Shown: positions 24,079 to 31,720 of the stretch, in pieces | Position numbering within the stretch: the stretch's first letter is position 1 | How the letters are laid out: each line of letters opens with the position of its first letter | Position numbers and translations under genes: made by a program | Assembly: GCA_002455425.1 (NCBI GenBank) | Contig: DKKT01000005.1 | Coordinates: forward strand, 3,020-36,501 | Source of the DNA: Chthonomonas sp. UBA6659 | GTDB taxonomy: Bacteria; Armatimonadota; Fimbriimonadia; Fimbriimonadales; Fimbriimonadaceae | Length of the DNA stretch: 33,482 bases | Reading direction: 5' to 3' | Notes under the pieces: model-generated | Database searches by the model: none | Told to the model about the DNA's origin: nothing | The model's input: only the letters and a program-made list of their open reading frames with translations

Positions 24079-24570
24079 ATGAGAGTTCGTTTGATTGCAG
24101 GAGTCGCCCTGCTCGTCTTCGGTGTCGCCACCGCGCAGAACACCAACCCCCACGCTGTGGGTCGTGGCGCCTCGACGGTCGAAAACCGGAACACGGTCTT
24201 CGACTTCGAGGTCGTGAAGCGCTCCAGTCAGGATCCGGTCAACGTCGGCCGCTTCTACTCCAAGACCGTCCAACGCGGCAACGCGCCGAACTCCTGGGAG
24301 ATCCGCATGGGTCAGATTCGGGAGCTTGGGTTCGCCGCGAATCGGGTCTGTGAGTTCACTGGAGCGGCGGTACTCACCCGCGTCGAGGGAACCGTAACCC
24401 GCCGAATCGAAGGCCGGGTCGCGGTTCGCGTTCAGGATCGCCGCACGCCTGGTCGGGCGGGTGATCCAGACACCATCCGGATCGTCTTCTCGACACCGGA
24501 ACGCGCCAACGTGTTCACCTTCGCGGGCAACGTCCGAGAGGGCGATATCCGCGTGAACCCCGGCCGATAA
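24079..24570 (+). CDS. Small secreted protein of unknown function
   Basis: 163 aa from ATG 24079, with GAGGTG 6 nt upstream; an in-frame start at 24007 lacks a site. A signal peptide spans residues 1-19 (MRVR, hydrophobic core, ATA before Gln). The mature part is about 143 residues and beta-rich. It has VFDFEVVKRSSQDPVNVGRFY, one cysteine in VCEFTGAAVLTR, and repeated basic VxVR stretches near the end. No family is recognised. It is a single gene followed by a terminator shared with the convergent trpE. It may be a periplasmic or surface protein; nothing in the neighbours indicates a role. Confidence 0.75.
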   Translation: MRVRLIAGVALLVFGVATAQNTNPHAVGRGASTVENRNTVFDFEVVKRSSQDPVNVGRFYSKTVQRGNAPNSWEIRMGQIRELGFAANRVCEFTGAAVLTRVEGTVTRRIEGRVAVRVQDRRTPGRAGDPDTIRIVFSTPERANVFTFAGNVREGDIRVNPGR

Positions 24571-24590
24571 GGCCGGAATCGAAGAAGGAA

Positions 24591-24615
24591 GGCCCCGGAC
24601 CTCTGCCCCGGGGTC
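24591..24615 (+). terminator. Terminator between convergent genes (24079 gene and trpE)
   Basis: GGCCCCGG at 24591-24598 pairs with CCGGGGTC at 24608-24615 (one G-T pair, 9-nt loop), followed by TCTTTCATTTC on the plus strand, 20 nt past the stop. Confidence 0.75.
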
Positions 24616-24624
24616 TCTTTCATT

Positions 24625-26100
24625 TCAGGCGGTCGCGTCGGCGAGACCGCGGTGGGCGCGCTCGATCGCCCGAAGCACGGCGCGTGCCTTGTTTCGGCAC
24701 TCTTCGTACTCCTTGGTTGGATCGGAGTCGTACACGACGCCGGCACCGGCTTGGACGTAGCCGACCCCGTTTTTCAGGACCACCGTCCGGATCGCGATCG
24801 CGAGATCGGCGTCGCCGTTGGCACCGAAGTAGCCGACGGCTCCGGCGTAGAGACCCCGCCGCGTCGGCTCGAGTTCGTCGATGATCTCCATCGCGCGGAC
24901 TTTGGGGGCACCGGAGACCGTCCCGGCCGGAAAGGACGCACGGACGAGATCGAAGGCGGTGAGACCGTCTCGCAGACGACCGTCGACGTCGCTGACGATG
25001 TGCATCACATGGCTGTATCGCTCGACCACCATCAGCTCGTTGAGCCGCACCGAGCCGTAGTCGCAGACACGACCAAGGTCGTTGCGTCCCAGGTCGACGA
25101 GCATCACATGTTCCGCGCGCTCTTTCTCATCGGCGAGCAGTTCGGTCTCGAGGCGGCGATCTTCGTTGGCATCCCAACCCCGGGGCCGTGTGCCCGCGAT
25201 CGGGCGCACCCGCGCTCGGCGGCCTTCGAGTCCGACCAGCAGTTCGGGCGAGGCCCCGATGACGTCGAGGTCGTCAAGGCGAAGAAGGTACATGTACGGC
25301 GACGGGTTCTCGGATCGAAGCGCGCGATATACCGTAAGCGGGTGGGCGGGAATCGGGGTCGCGAACCGTTGCGACAGCACCACTTGAATGCCGTCACCGG
25401 CGGCAATAGCGTCGATCGCCGCCCGCACCATCGCTTCGTACCGGTCCTGGGTGACGTTGGCGACGACGGGAGAAGACTCGAAGCTCTCCGACGGGAGCGA
25501 CGGCAGGGGGCCCCGGAGACGAGCGACGATCCGATCGATCTCCGCCCTGGCCCGTTCGTACCCGTCGCTCGTCCCTTCGGCCAAAGCGATGACGCGGATC
25601 GCGTTCTTGGCATGATCGAAGACCACGACGGCGCCGGTGAGCATCATGGCGAGATCATCGACCGGGACGTCGGATTCCGTGTTGTCGGGGAGGCGCTCGA
25701 AAAACCGCACGAGGTCGTAGGCGAGGAAGCCGACGGCTCCGCCGATGAACTTCGGCATTCCCTCCACCTCGCGCGGGGGGTCGCCCATCAAGCCTTCCAG
25801 GATGTGCAGAGGGTCCTTCCCGTCGGGTAATACCTGTTCTTCTGGCGGTGCCTCTGAGCGGCGAATCGACACATGCCGTCCACGGGTTCGTACGAGCACG
25901 CGGGGGCGAACTCCGAGGACGCTGTACCGACCCACCTGCTCGCCTCCGGTCACGCTTTCGAGGAGGAAGCTCTCCGGTTCATCGTGCGCGAGCTTCCAGT
26001 ACGCGCTCAGGGGCGTTTCGATGTCGCCGAGCAAATCGTGCACGATCGGCATGCGGCGACCTTGGGCCGCGTCCAGGAAGGCCTCGCGAGACGGAACCAT
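24625..26100 (-). CDS. trpE: Anthranilate synthase component I
   Basis: 491 aa from ATG 26100; a GTG two codons upstream is possible. It makes anthranilate from chorismate with ammonia from TrpG, the first step of tryptophan synthesis. The N-terminal part has ETPLSAYWKL and SFLLESVTGGEQVGRYS, where LLES is the tryptophan feedback site. The catalytic part has QVVLSQRF, SPYMYLLRLDD, GASPELLVGLEG, the conserved IAGTRPRG, ELLADEKERAEHVMLVDLGRND and FPAGTVSGAPKVRAMEII. TrpG is not adjacent. CATAAT lies 8 nt before the ATG and no Shine-Dalgarno is seen, so there is no room for a leader peptide attenuator. It is divergent from the S41 protease gene, 61 nt apart. Confidence 0.96.
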   Translation of the reverse strand: MVPSREAFLDAAQGRRMPIVHDLLGDIETPLSAYWKLAHDEPESFLLESVTGGEQVGRYSVLGVRPRVLVRTRGRHVSIRRSEAPPEEQVLPDGKDPLHILEGLMGDPPREVEGMPKFIGGAVGFLAYDLVRFFERLPDNTESDVPVDDLAMMLTGAVVVFDHAKNAIRVIALAEGTSDGYERARAEIDRIVARLRGPLPSLPSESFESSPVVANVTQDRYEAMVRAAIDAIAAGDGIQVVLSQRFATPIPAHPLTVYRALRSENPSPYMYLLRLDDLDVIGASPELLVGLEGRRARVRPIAGTRPRGWDANEDRRLETELLADEKERAEHVMLVDLGRNDLGRVCDYGSVRLNELMVVERYSHVMHIVSDVDGRLRDGLTAFDLVRASFPAGTVSGAPKVRAMEIIDELEPTRRGLYAGAVGYFGANGDADLAIAIRTVVLKNGVGYVQAGAGVVYDSDPTKEYEECRNKARAVLRAIERAHRGLADATA

Positions 26101-26108
26101 GGTCACCG

Positions 26109-26114
26109 ATTATG
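26109..26114 (-). promoter_or_regulatory. Candidate -10 for a leaderless trpE start
   Basis: On the minus strand CATAAT (5 of 6 to TATAAT) lies 8 nt before the trpE ATG. A transcript starting at the ATG is likely if this is the promoter. Confidence 0.45.
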
Positions 26115-26161
26115 GAGCCTTGTCGGGAACCCGGGAATGAGAGGGTAACGTAGTCCCGAAC

Positions 26162-27385
26162 ATGGTGGCTCGCTGGCTTCGTGGCACCCTTGCCGCGTCT
26201 TTCGTTCTCGTCGCTGGATTCGTCGCGGCCCAAGACCTCACGGCCGACCAGAAGAAGGAAGTGCTCGACGGTCTTAAGAACGTCCTCGAGACCCGGGCTT
26301 TCGTGCCGGGAATCGACTTCAAGAAGTGGAGCGAGTTCGTCGAAAAACAGAAGGAGGCCATCGAGCGGGCGAACACCGTCGAAATCTTCGCCTCCCAGGT
26401 CAATCGATCGCTCAGGGAGTTCGGCCTGAGTCACATCCGACTGGCAACCCCACGGGCGACTTCGCGACGCGGCCAGACGACGGCGACCGGCGTCGGAGTC
26501 ACCACGGAGCGTGCCGACGAAGGCTTGCGGGTTCGAGGCGTCGCGCCGCAAGGGCCGGCCAAGGAGGTAGGCCTTGAAGCCGGAGACGTCATCACCAAAG
26601 TCAACGGAGCGAAGCCGGATACGTCGACTGCACTCGAGGGCGACGCGGGGGCGAAACTGACGCTTGAAGTGAAAAAGGCGTCGGGTGAAGTCAAGACGAT
26701 CGAGGTCGAGCGCAAGGTCTACTCGACGGTCCGCAAAGAGACACTGACCTATCCCGATCCGGACGTCGCCTGCCTGAAAGTCTTCACATTCAGTGCCGGA
26801 TACGGGCGAGAGAACGTCGAGACGCTCCTCAAGGAAGCGGCGAAATCGAAGTACCTGATCCTCGATCTGCGGTCGAACGGCGGTGGGGCGGTCAACAACC
26901 TGAATCACCTGTTGAGCCTCCTGATGCCCGACGGCACACCCTACGGTACGTTCTTGAGTCGCCGCACGGTCGACGATTATCTGAAGGCGATGCCAGAAGG
27001 TCCTCTGGATCCGGTGAAAATCGCCGAGTGGGCGCCGAACAAGACGAAGACCCGGAAGCGCGCGGTGGAGCCTTACGCCGGCAAAATCGCGGTGCTGATC
27101 AATCGGGGTAGCGGCTCCGCCTCGGAGATTACGGCCGCGGCGCTTCGCGAGAGCCGGAGCGCGATTCTTCTCGGCTCCAAGTCGGCCGGCGCGGTCCTCG
27201 CGAGCACCTATGGGCGTCTGCCCCACGGCTTCAGCGTTCAGTACCCGGTCAGCGACTACGTCACCGCCAAGGGTATGCGCCTCGAGAAGAACCCGCTCGC
27301 GCCGGATATCGAAGTGGTCGGCACCGCCCAGGGCGACGAAGACCCGGTCGTGAAGAAGGCGGTCGAGGCCCTGAAAAAGGACTGA
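26162..27385 (+). CDS. Secreted S41-family PDZ protease
   Basis: 407 aa from ATG 26162, with a signal peptide ending VAAQ near residue 22. An N-terminal helical part is followed by a PDZ domain (about 103-180; GLRVRGVAPQGPAKEVGLEAGDVI). The S41 core includes YLILDLRSNGGGAVNNLNHL (235-256) and a serine segment GSGSASEI (316-323; Ser319 aligned with the nucleophile of CtpA/Tsp). In CtpA/Tsp the lysine base sits 25 residues on in FGKG. Here that position is Ala344 in a GSKSAGAV segment, with Lys340 nearby. The site is therefore of a different S41 subtype, uses Lys340, or is impaired. It should cleave proteins outside the cytoplasm. The next gene, a lipoprotein, follows after 82 nt. Confidence 0.85.
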   Translation: MVARWLRGTLAASFVLVAGFVAAQDLTADQKKEVLDGLKNVLETRAFVPGIDFKKWSEFVEKQKEAIERANTVEIFASQVNRSLREFGLSHIRLATPRATSRRGQTTATGVGVTTERADEGLRVRGVAPQGPAKEVGLEAGDVITKVNGAKPDTSTALEGDAGAKLTLEVKKASGEVKTIEVERKVYSTVRKETLTYPDPDVACLKVFTFSAGYGRENVETLLKEAAKSKYLILDLRSNGGGAVNNLNHLLSLLMPDGTPYGTFLSRRTVDDYLKAMPEGPLDPVKIAEWAPNKTKTRKRAVEPYAGKIAVLINRGSGSASEITAAALRESRSAILLGSKSAGAVLASTYGRLPHGFSVQYPVSDYVTAKGMRLEKNPLAPDIEVVGTAQGDEDPVVKKAVEALKKD

Positions 27386-27467
27386 TGCAGGAAGCCTGAA
27401 GCGGCCCGGAATTCACGCGTATCACGGTCCCGATGGAGACAGAGCGGCGGGAGCCGAGAATAGGACC

Positions 27468-27989
27468 ATGAACGGCGCAAGGTTTCTCTTGGTCGCGCTC
27501 GTCCTGAGCGCGCTTGTGGTCGGATGCGGAGAACGGACCGCGTACCGCGACGCCGACGGCAATCAAGTCACGGTGAACGACAAGACCGGTGAGGTCACGG
27601 TCAAAACCCAAGGCGGTACCTATGTCGCGAGCCAGGACGGCAAGCAAACCACGGTGCGGACGGCCGACGGCAAGGAGATGTCGCTCGATGCGGGAACCCG
27701 CATCGGCGAGGAGGATCTCGGGCTTCCGTTCTACCCGGGAAGCACCGACACGCGGCAGAGCACACGACTCAAGCAGGGTGGTCAGGAGTACTTGACCTCG
27801 GTTCGGACGACTCCCGACGGAGTCGACAAGGTCGTGGCCTTCTACAAAGGCAAAGTCCGCGTCGAATCGGAGACGATCACTCCCGATCTGGCGATCCTGA
27901 ACAGCAAACTGGGCGGCAAGCCGGTCTTCATTCAGGTCAACCGCATCGACAACTTGACGACCGTCACGATCACCTTGAACTCGATGTAA
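27468..27989 (+). CDS. Lipoprotein of a YPGS/KVVAFYK family (second copy)
   Basis: 173 aa from ATG 27468. The lipoprotein signal ends LVVGC (Cys20). Residues 25-75 are a run of short beta-like units with repeated DG turns (DADGNQVTV, QDGKQTTVR, ADGKEMSL). The C-terminal domain has PFYPGST, then about 30 residues later KVVAFYK, and ends in alternating hydrophobic strands. The same landmarks occur in the 3010-3789 protein. The mid-region matches short repeats seen in predicted lipoproteins of environmental bacteria; no enzyme motif is present. It follows the S41 protease gene on the same strand and may be transcribed with it. GAGAAT lies 6 nt before the start and could be its own -10. Confidence 0.8.
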   Translation: MNGARFLLVALVLSALVVGCGERTAYRDADGNQVTVNDKTGEVTVKTQGGTYVASQDGKQTTVRTADGKEMSLDAGTRIGEEDLGLPFYPGSTDTRQSTRLKQGGQEYLTSVRTTPDGVDKVVAFYKGKVRVESETITPDLAILNSKLGGKPVFIQVNRIDNLTTVTITLNSM

Positions 27990-28015
27990 CTCGATCCACT
28001 TCGAGTGGGTTCGGT

Positions 28016-28040
28016 CCCGCCCTCTTCGACGAAGGGCGGG
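28016..28040. terminator. Bidirectional terminator between the lipoprotein and ALDH genes
   Basis: CCCGCCCT at 28016-28023 pairs with AGGGCGGG at 28033-28040, with an inner partly paired loop. It lies 27 nt past the lipoprotein stop and 22 nt past the stop of the convergent dehydrogenase. A small CCACT/AGTGG hairpin lies just before it. Confidence 0.65.
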
Positions 28041-28061
28041 GAGGGTCCAGTCGCGATGCGC

Positions 28062-29570
28062 TCAGAGGTCGAAGCGGATGCCTTGGGCAAGGGCGGGTCG
28101 ACTTCGGCCGTAGTAGGTGGTGCTGGTTTGGCGACGCATGTACGCCTTCCACGAGTCGGAGCCGGATTCGCGACCTCCACCGGTTTCCTTCTCGCCACCG
28201 AATGCGCCGCCGATTTCGGCACCGCTGGTGCCGATGTTCACATTGGCGATGCCGCAGTCACTGTGCCGCTTGAAGGCTTCGGCTTCGCGCACATCGGTCG
28301 TCATGATCGCCGAACTCAGACCCTGGGGCACCTCGTTGTGCATCGCGAGCGCCTCGTCCAAAGTATCGTACGGGATCACGTAGGTCAGGGGAGCGAACGT
28401 CTCTTCGTGAATCGCCTCGACCTGGTGGGGGAGCCGGACGAGGGCGGGATGGACGTAAAACGCGTGCGGAAACCGGTCGGCGAAGACGCGTCCACCGCCA
28501 ACGATCGCATCCGCCACCCCGCGCACGCGTTCGAGGGCACGCTCCATGCCTTCAAAGGCGGCTTCGTCGATCAGGGGGCCGACCAATGTTCCCGCGTCGA
28601 GCGGATTGCCGACTTTGTCGCTTCCGATCTGGCCGTAGGCCGAAGCAAGCGTGTCGAAGACCTTATCGATCAGGGAGCGATGGACGATCACCCGGCGGGT
28701 GCTGGTGCAACGCTGCCCGGCCGTGCCGACCGAACCGAACAGGATGCTCGGAATCGCAATCGAGAGATCGGCAGAGGGCGTGACGATGATGGCGTTGTTG
28801 CCGCCGAGTTCGAGGAGGGTGCGCCCGAAGCGGGCCGCCACCTTCGGGCCGACGGTGCGTCCCATTCGGGTCGAGCCGGTCGCGCTGATGAGGGGTACGC
28901 GGCGATCCTCGACCATTTGATTGCCTTGCTCGGCGTAGCCAAGGATCACCTGACTTAGGTGCGACGGAGCGTCGTCGAACCCTGCAGCGGCTTTCTCAAA
29001 GAGCGCCTGACACGCGAGAGCGGTCAAAGGGGTTTTCTCGCTCGGTTTCCAGAGGCACGGATTGCCACACACCCACGCGAGCGTCGCGTTCCAGGCCCAC
29101 ACCGCGACCGGGAAGTTGAAGGCACTGATGATGCCGACCGGACCCAGCGGGAGCCAGTTCTCCTGCATCGTGTGTTCGGGGCGCTCGCTCGCGATGGTGA
29201 GACCATAGAGTTGGCGGCTGAGACCGACTGCGAAATCGCAGATGTCGATCATCTCCTGAACCTCGCCTCGCCCTTCCTCGAGAATCTTGCCGCACTCAAG
29301 CGTCACGAGAACCGCAAGCTCCTCCTTGTGGGATCGGAGCACTTCGCCGAAGCGGCGGACGAGTTCGCCGCGTAGCGGCGCGGGGACATCGCGCCAAGCA
29401 TGAAATGCTTCGACCGAGCGGGCGATCGCGGCGTCGATCTCCTCGGATGTACTGGGTTTGAGCCGGGCGAGTTCGGTACCGTCGATCGGTGAGGTGACGA
29501 CAAGGTCGCCGGGGCCGAAGGCGTCGAGGTTTGGAATGAGCCGTACGATCGCGTCGCGCTGTGTCGTCAT
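28062..29570 (-). CDS. ALDH7-family aldehyde dehydrogenase (aminoadipate-semialdehyde type)
   Basis: 502 aa from ATG 29570; upstream in-frame residues back to 29753 are Arg-rich and unlike the family. Landmarks are FNFPVAVWAWN (151-161), LWKPSEKTPLTA (173-184), general base Glu254 in LLELGGNNA, catalytic Cys288 in GTAGQRCTSTRR, and the C-terminal GGEKETGGGRESGSDSWKAY. The last motif is diagnostic of ALDH7 (antiquitin-like). That family oxidises L-2-aminoadipate 6-semialdehyde to 2-aminoadipate with NAD+ in lysine degradation. No other lysine-degradation gene is in the window, so the physiological aldehyde is inferred from the family. It is divergent from the uracil-DNA glycosylase across an inverted-repeat element. 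Confidence 0.92.
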   Translation of the reverse strand: MTTQRDAIVRLIPNLDAFGPGDLVVTSPIDGTELARLKPSTSEEIDAAIARSVEAFHAWRDVPAPLRGELVRRFGEVLRSHKEELAVLVTLECGKILEEGRGEVQEMIDICDFAVGLSRQLYGLTIASERPEHTMQENWLPLGPVGIISAFNFPVAVWAWNATLAWVCGNPCLWKPSEKTPLTALACQALFEKAAAGFDDAPSHLSQVILGYAEQGNQMVEDRRVPLISATGSTRMGRTVGPKVAARFGRTLLELGGNNAIIVTPSADLSIAIPSILFGSVGTAGQRCTSTRRVIVHRSLIDKVFDTLASAYGQIGSDKVGNPLDAGTLVGPLIDEAAFEGMERALERVRGVADAIVGGGRVFADRFPHAFYVHPALVRLPHQVEAIHEETFAPLTYVIPYDTLDEALAMHNEVPQGLSSAIMTTDVREAEAFKRHSDCGIANVNIGTSGAEIGGAFGGEKETGGGRESGSDSWKAYMRRQTSTTYYGRSRPALAQGIRFDL

Positions 29571-29602
29571 AACTCGTTGGTACCCCAAACCTCGGAGGAA
29601 GG

Positions 29603-29708
29603 CGCGACAGGGCGGCGGCCCAGAGGCCTCGCCCTGGGTCGGATGACGCCGCGTCCGTCTACGTCGGACACGGCGGAATCCGACCCCTTGCCCCGCCGCC
29701 CTGTCGCG
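29603..29708. repeat. Nested inverted-repeat element with a perfect 16-bp closing stem
   Basis: CGCGACAGGGCGGCGG at 29603-29618 is the exact reverse complement of 29693-29708. Inside, GGGTCGGAT at 29636-29644 pairs with ATCCGACCC at 29678-29686. Within that, GCCGCGTCCG at 29648-29657 pairs with CGGACACGGC at 29665-29674 with one mismatch. CCCAG at 29619-29623 can pair with CTGGG at 29634-29638, competing slightly with the second stem. Together this folds into a branched structure of 106 nt. It fills the gap between divergent ALDH and uracil-DNA glycosylase genes and ends 4 nt before the latter's GTG. No target-site duplication or second copy in the window was seen. Confidence 0.8.
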
Positions 29709-29712
29709 ACCG

Positions 29713-30390
29713 GTGGCCGACTTCCGACGTCCTTTCTCTGTGGACGACCTCAATCAGCGCCTCATCGCTTGCGCGCGGTGCCCAAGGCTCGTCGCATGGC
29801 GCGAGAAGGTCGCAAGCGAGCGACGGCGCATGTACGCCGCCGACACGTACTGGGGACGCCCGGTGCCGAACTTTGGTGACCCGGCCGCCGACCGCCTCAT
29901 CGTCGGACTTGCACCGGCGGCCCACGGCGGCAACCGAACCGGACGGATCTTCACCGGAGACCGGAGTGGAGACTGGCTGTTCCGCGCACTCTACGATGCG
30001 GGTGCCTGCAATCAGCCGGAGTCCATCGGCCCGGCCGATGGACTCGCACTCCAGGGCGTGATGATCACCGCGATCGCGCATTGTGCGCCTCCGCTGAACA
30101 AGCTCGCCCGCGAGGAGATCGCGAACTGTCGGCCGTACCTGGAGGAGCTGGTGGGATCCCGCTCCTGGAGGGCGTACCTCTGTCTCGGATCTCTAGCCTG
30201 GAACGAACTGCTGCGCACGCTCGGGGAACGTGCGCCGATCAAGTTCGGACATGGAGTCGAGGCTCGGTTGGAGTCGGGCACCTTTCTCTTCGGCAGCTAC
30301 CACCCGAGCCAGCAGAACACGTTCACCGGCAAGCTGACTCGGGAGATGTTGGACGACGTTATGGGCCGATTTCTGCGGGCAGGCCGTTGA
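29713..30390 (+). CDS. Family-5 (UdgB-type) uracil-DNA glycosylase
   Basis: 225 aa. The start is GTG 29713, with no ribosome site; GTG 29740 is an alternative. Four cysteines at 20, 23, 124 and 139 would hold a [4Fe-4S] cluster. Motif 1 is GLAPAAHGGNRTGRIFTGD (65-83) with no acidic or Asn nucleophile after the GLAPA start, which is typical of family 5 (UDGb). Motif 2 is SYHPSQQNTFTGKL (195-208). The enzyme removes uracil and other deaminated bases from DNA in base-excision repair. The inverted-repeat element ends 4 nt before the start. Its 3' end overlaps that of the convergent protease gene by 32 nt. Confidence 0.92.
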   Translation: MADFRRPFSVDDLNQRLIACARCPRLVAWREKVASERRRMYAADTYWGRPVPNFGDPAADRLIVGLAPAAHGGNRTGRIFTGDRSGDWLFRALYDAGACNQPESIGPADGLALQGVMITAIAHCAPPLNKLAREEIANCRPYLEELVGSRSWRAYLCLGSLAWNELLRTLGERAPIKFGHGVEARLESGTFLFGSYHPSQQNTFTGKLTREMLDDVMGRFLRAGR

Positions 30391-31546
30391 TGAGGTAATC
30401 GCGCTCGATCTCGTACCTTTGAAGGTTGCCGCCTCGCGAGACTGCGAGCTTCACTTTCGAGCCCTTTTTGCCTTCGAGCAGTTTTTCGACGTCGCGGAAT
30501 CCGACATCCAGAAGTTCGGTCCCATCGATGCTGAGGACGTCGTCACCCGCCTTGATTCCGGCTTTCTCGCCAGGGCTGGCCGGCATGACGCGGTAGACGC
30601 GCATCCGTTTGTTGCGCGGGTCGAACGCCATCGACACACCGATGTCGGCAACCGGGTCGTTCCCGGTCTTCCCGGTGAAGTTCTCCATCCAGACGCGCCG
30701 GCGATCGATGTCGAGAATCGAATTGAAGTTCTTCAGGAACTGGAAGCCCACGGTGCCGTCGTCTTCGGCAGAGCTGGAGGGAAGGTCGATGATCGACCAA
30801 ACGCTTTGCCGCACGGGGACGCCGAAGATGGTCAGCTCGGTCATGAACTTGTACCAACTGTCGACCGGTCCGGACGCGACCCACGCGCTGCGCATGAACT
30901 TGACGGAGTCGTTCTCGCCCCAAAGTCCGATTCGTTGGAGGACGTCTTTGTGAGTGGTCGCGAAGAAAGCGTTGCCGGTATCGAACCCGAGCCGCATTTT
31001 CTTCCCGTTCTTCGCCACCACGTCCAGCTTGATCGAGTTCACGCCGGTGGGGAGCATCTTGACCAGGAACGTCTTGATATTGTCCGGTGTCCGCTTGGTG
31101 ATGTCCATCGTGCGCGGATGGAGGATCATCTTCTGCTTCTCGACGTTGATCTCGACGACGTAGTTCTGGAGCGTCTCCATCCCCATGATCCCGTCGGTGT
31201 GGGTGTTATAGCTGAAGGACATATGGGCGAGCGGCTGCTGGACCACGGACATGGTGTGGTCGATCGGGACCGCACTGTCGCCGAACTTCAGCGTGGTGAG
31301 CTTCACGGTCTTGGCGGCGAACGTTCCCACGAAGTCCTGGAGCGTGATCTCCCCGTCGGCCTTGCCGATGTTGATCGTGTCATCGAGGACAAAGCTCCCC
31401 GAAAAGCCGGTGTCGAACATAAACGAGCACTTCTTTCCGTTCACGGTCGCGTCCAAGATGATCGCATCCTCGCCGATCCGGAACGGTATCTCGATCGGGT
31501 TTGGGCGCGTGACGATGAGGGCGGTGGCGGCTAACAGGGTCAACAT
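30359..31546 (-). CDS. Secreted retropepsin-like aspartyl protease with PDZ domain
   Basis: 395 aa from ATG 31546, with GGAG upstream. A short signal-like N-terminus spans residues 1-13. Residues about 25-145 form a first aspartyl-protease lobe with FDTGFSG (Asp45) and a later DGIMGMETL flap-like motif. Residues about 170-290 are a second lobe with FDTGNAFF (Asp189) and DGTVGFQFL. Residues about 305-383 are a PDZ domain (ASPGEKAGIKAGDDVLSIDG). Having both DTG motifs in one chain allows an intramolecular active site, unlike dimeric retropepsins. It probably cleaves or binds proteins outside the cytoplasm; the target is unknown. It is divergent from rpsB, 174 nt between start codons, and convergent with the glycosylase gene. 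Confidence 0.85.
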   Translation of the reverse strand: MLTLLAATALIVTRPNPIEIPFRIGEDAIILDATVNGKKCSFMFDTGFSGSFVLDDTINIGKADGEITLQDFVGTFAAKTVKLTTLKFGDSAVPIDHTMSVVQQPLAHMSFSYNTHTDGIMGMETLQNYVVEINVEKQKMILHPRTMDITKRTPDNIKTFLVKMLPTGVNSIKLDVVAKNGKKMRLGFDTGNAFFATTHKDVLQRIGLWGENDSVKFMRSAWVASGPVDSWYKFMTELTIFGVPVRQSVWSIIDLPSSSAEDDGTVGFQFLKNFNSILDIDRRRVWMENFTGKTGNDPVADIGVSMAFDPRNKRMRVYRVMPASPGEKAGIKAGDDVLSIDGTELLDVGFRDVEKLLEGKKGSKVKLAVSRGGNLQRYEIERDYLINGLPAEIGP

Positions 31547-31619
31547 CGTTGAGGTTCTCCTCTCTCGCTATTCTGACGCGCCGACCCCTGCGTGCATCAC
31601 TCGAATTGCGAATTTCGGG

Positions 31620-31625
31620 TAGAAT
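31620..31625 (+). promoter_or_regulatory. Candidate -10 of the rpsB-tsf operon
   Basis: TAGAAT lies 95 nt before the rpsB ATG; transcription from here would give a leader of about 90 nt. The -35 is not recognisable. A similar CAGAAT on the other strand (rc of 31570-31575) may serve the protease gene. Confidence 0.4.
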
Positions 31626-31653
31626 GGACGTTCCAAATTCACACGGTTGCGTC

Positions 31654-31681
31654 CGCCCTTGGGTCCCGAAAGGGTAGGGCG
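31654..31681 (+). promoter_or_regulatory. Hairpin in the rpsB leader
   Basis: CGCCCT at 31654-31659 pairs with AGGGCG at 31676-31681, with an inner CCC-GAAA-GGG hairpin (31665-31674). It lies 30 nt before the ribosome site and could bind S2 for autoregulation. It does not match a known rpsB leader family. Confidence 0.35.
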
Positions 31682-31720
31682 AGCACGCGACGCGACCGGC
31701 GGATAAACCCAGGAGGCAAC

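Noticed and set aside
25979..27226. 415-codon minus-strand frame under the S41 protease
   Set aside because: Antisense shadow; the plus-strand frame has signal peptide, PDZ and S41 motifs.
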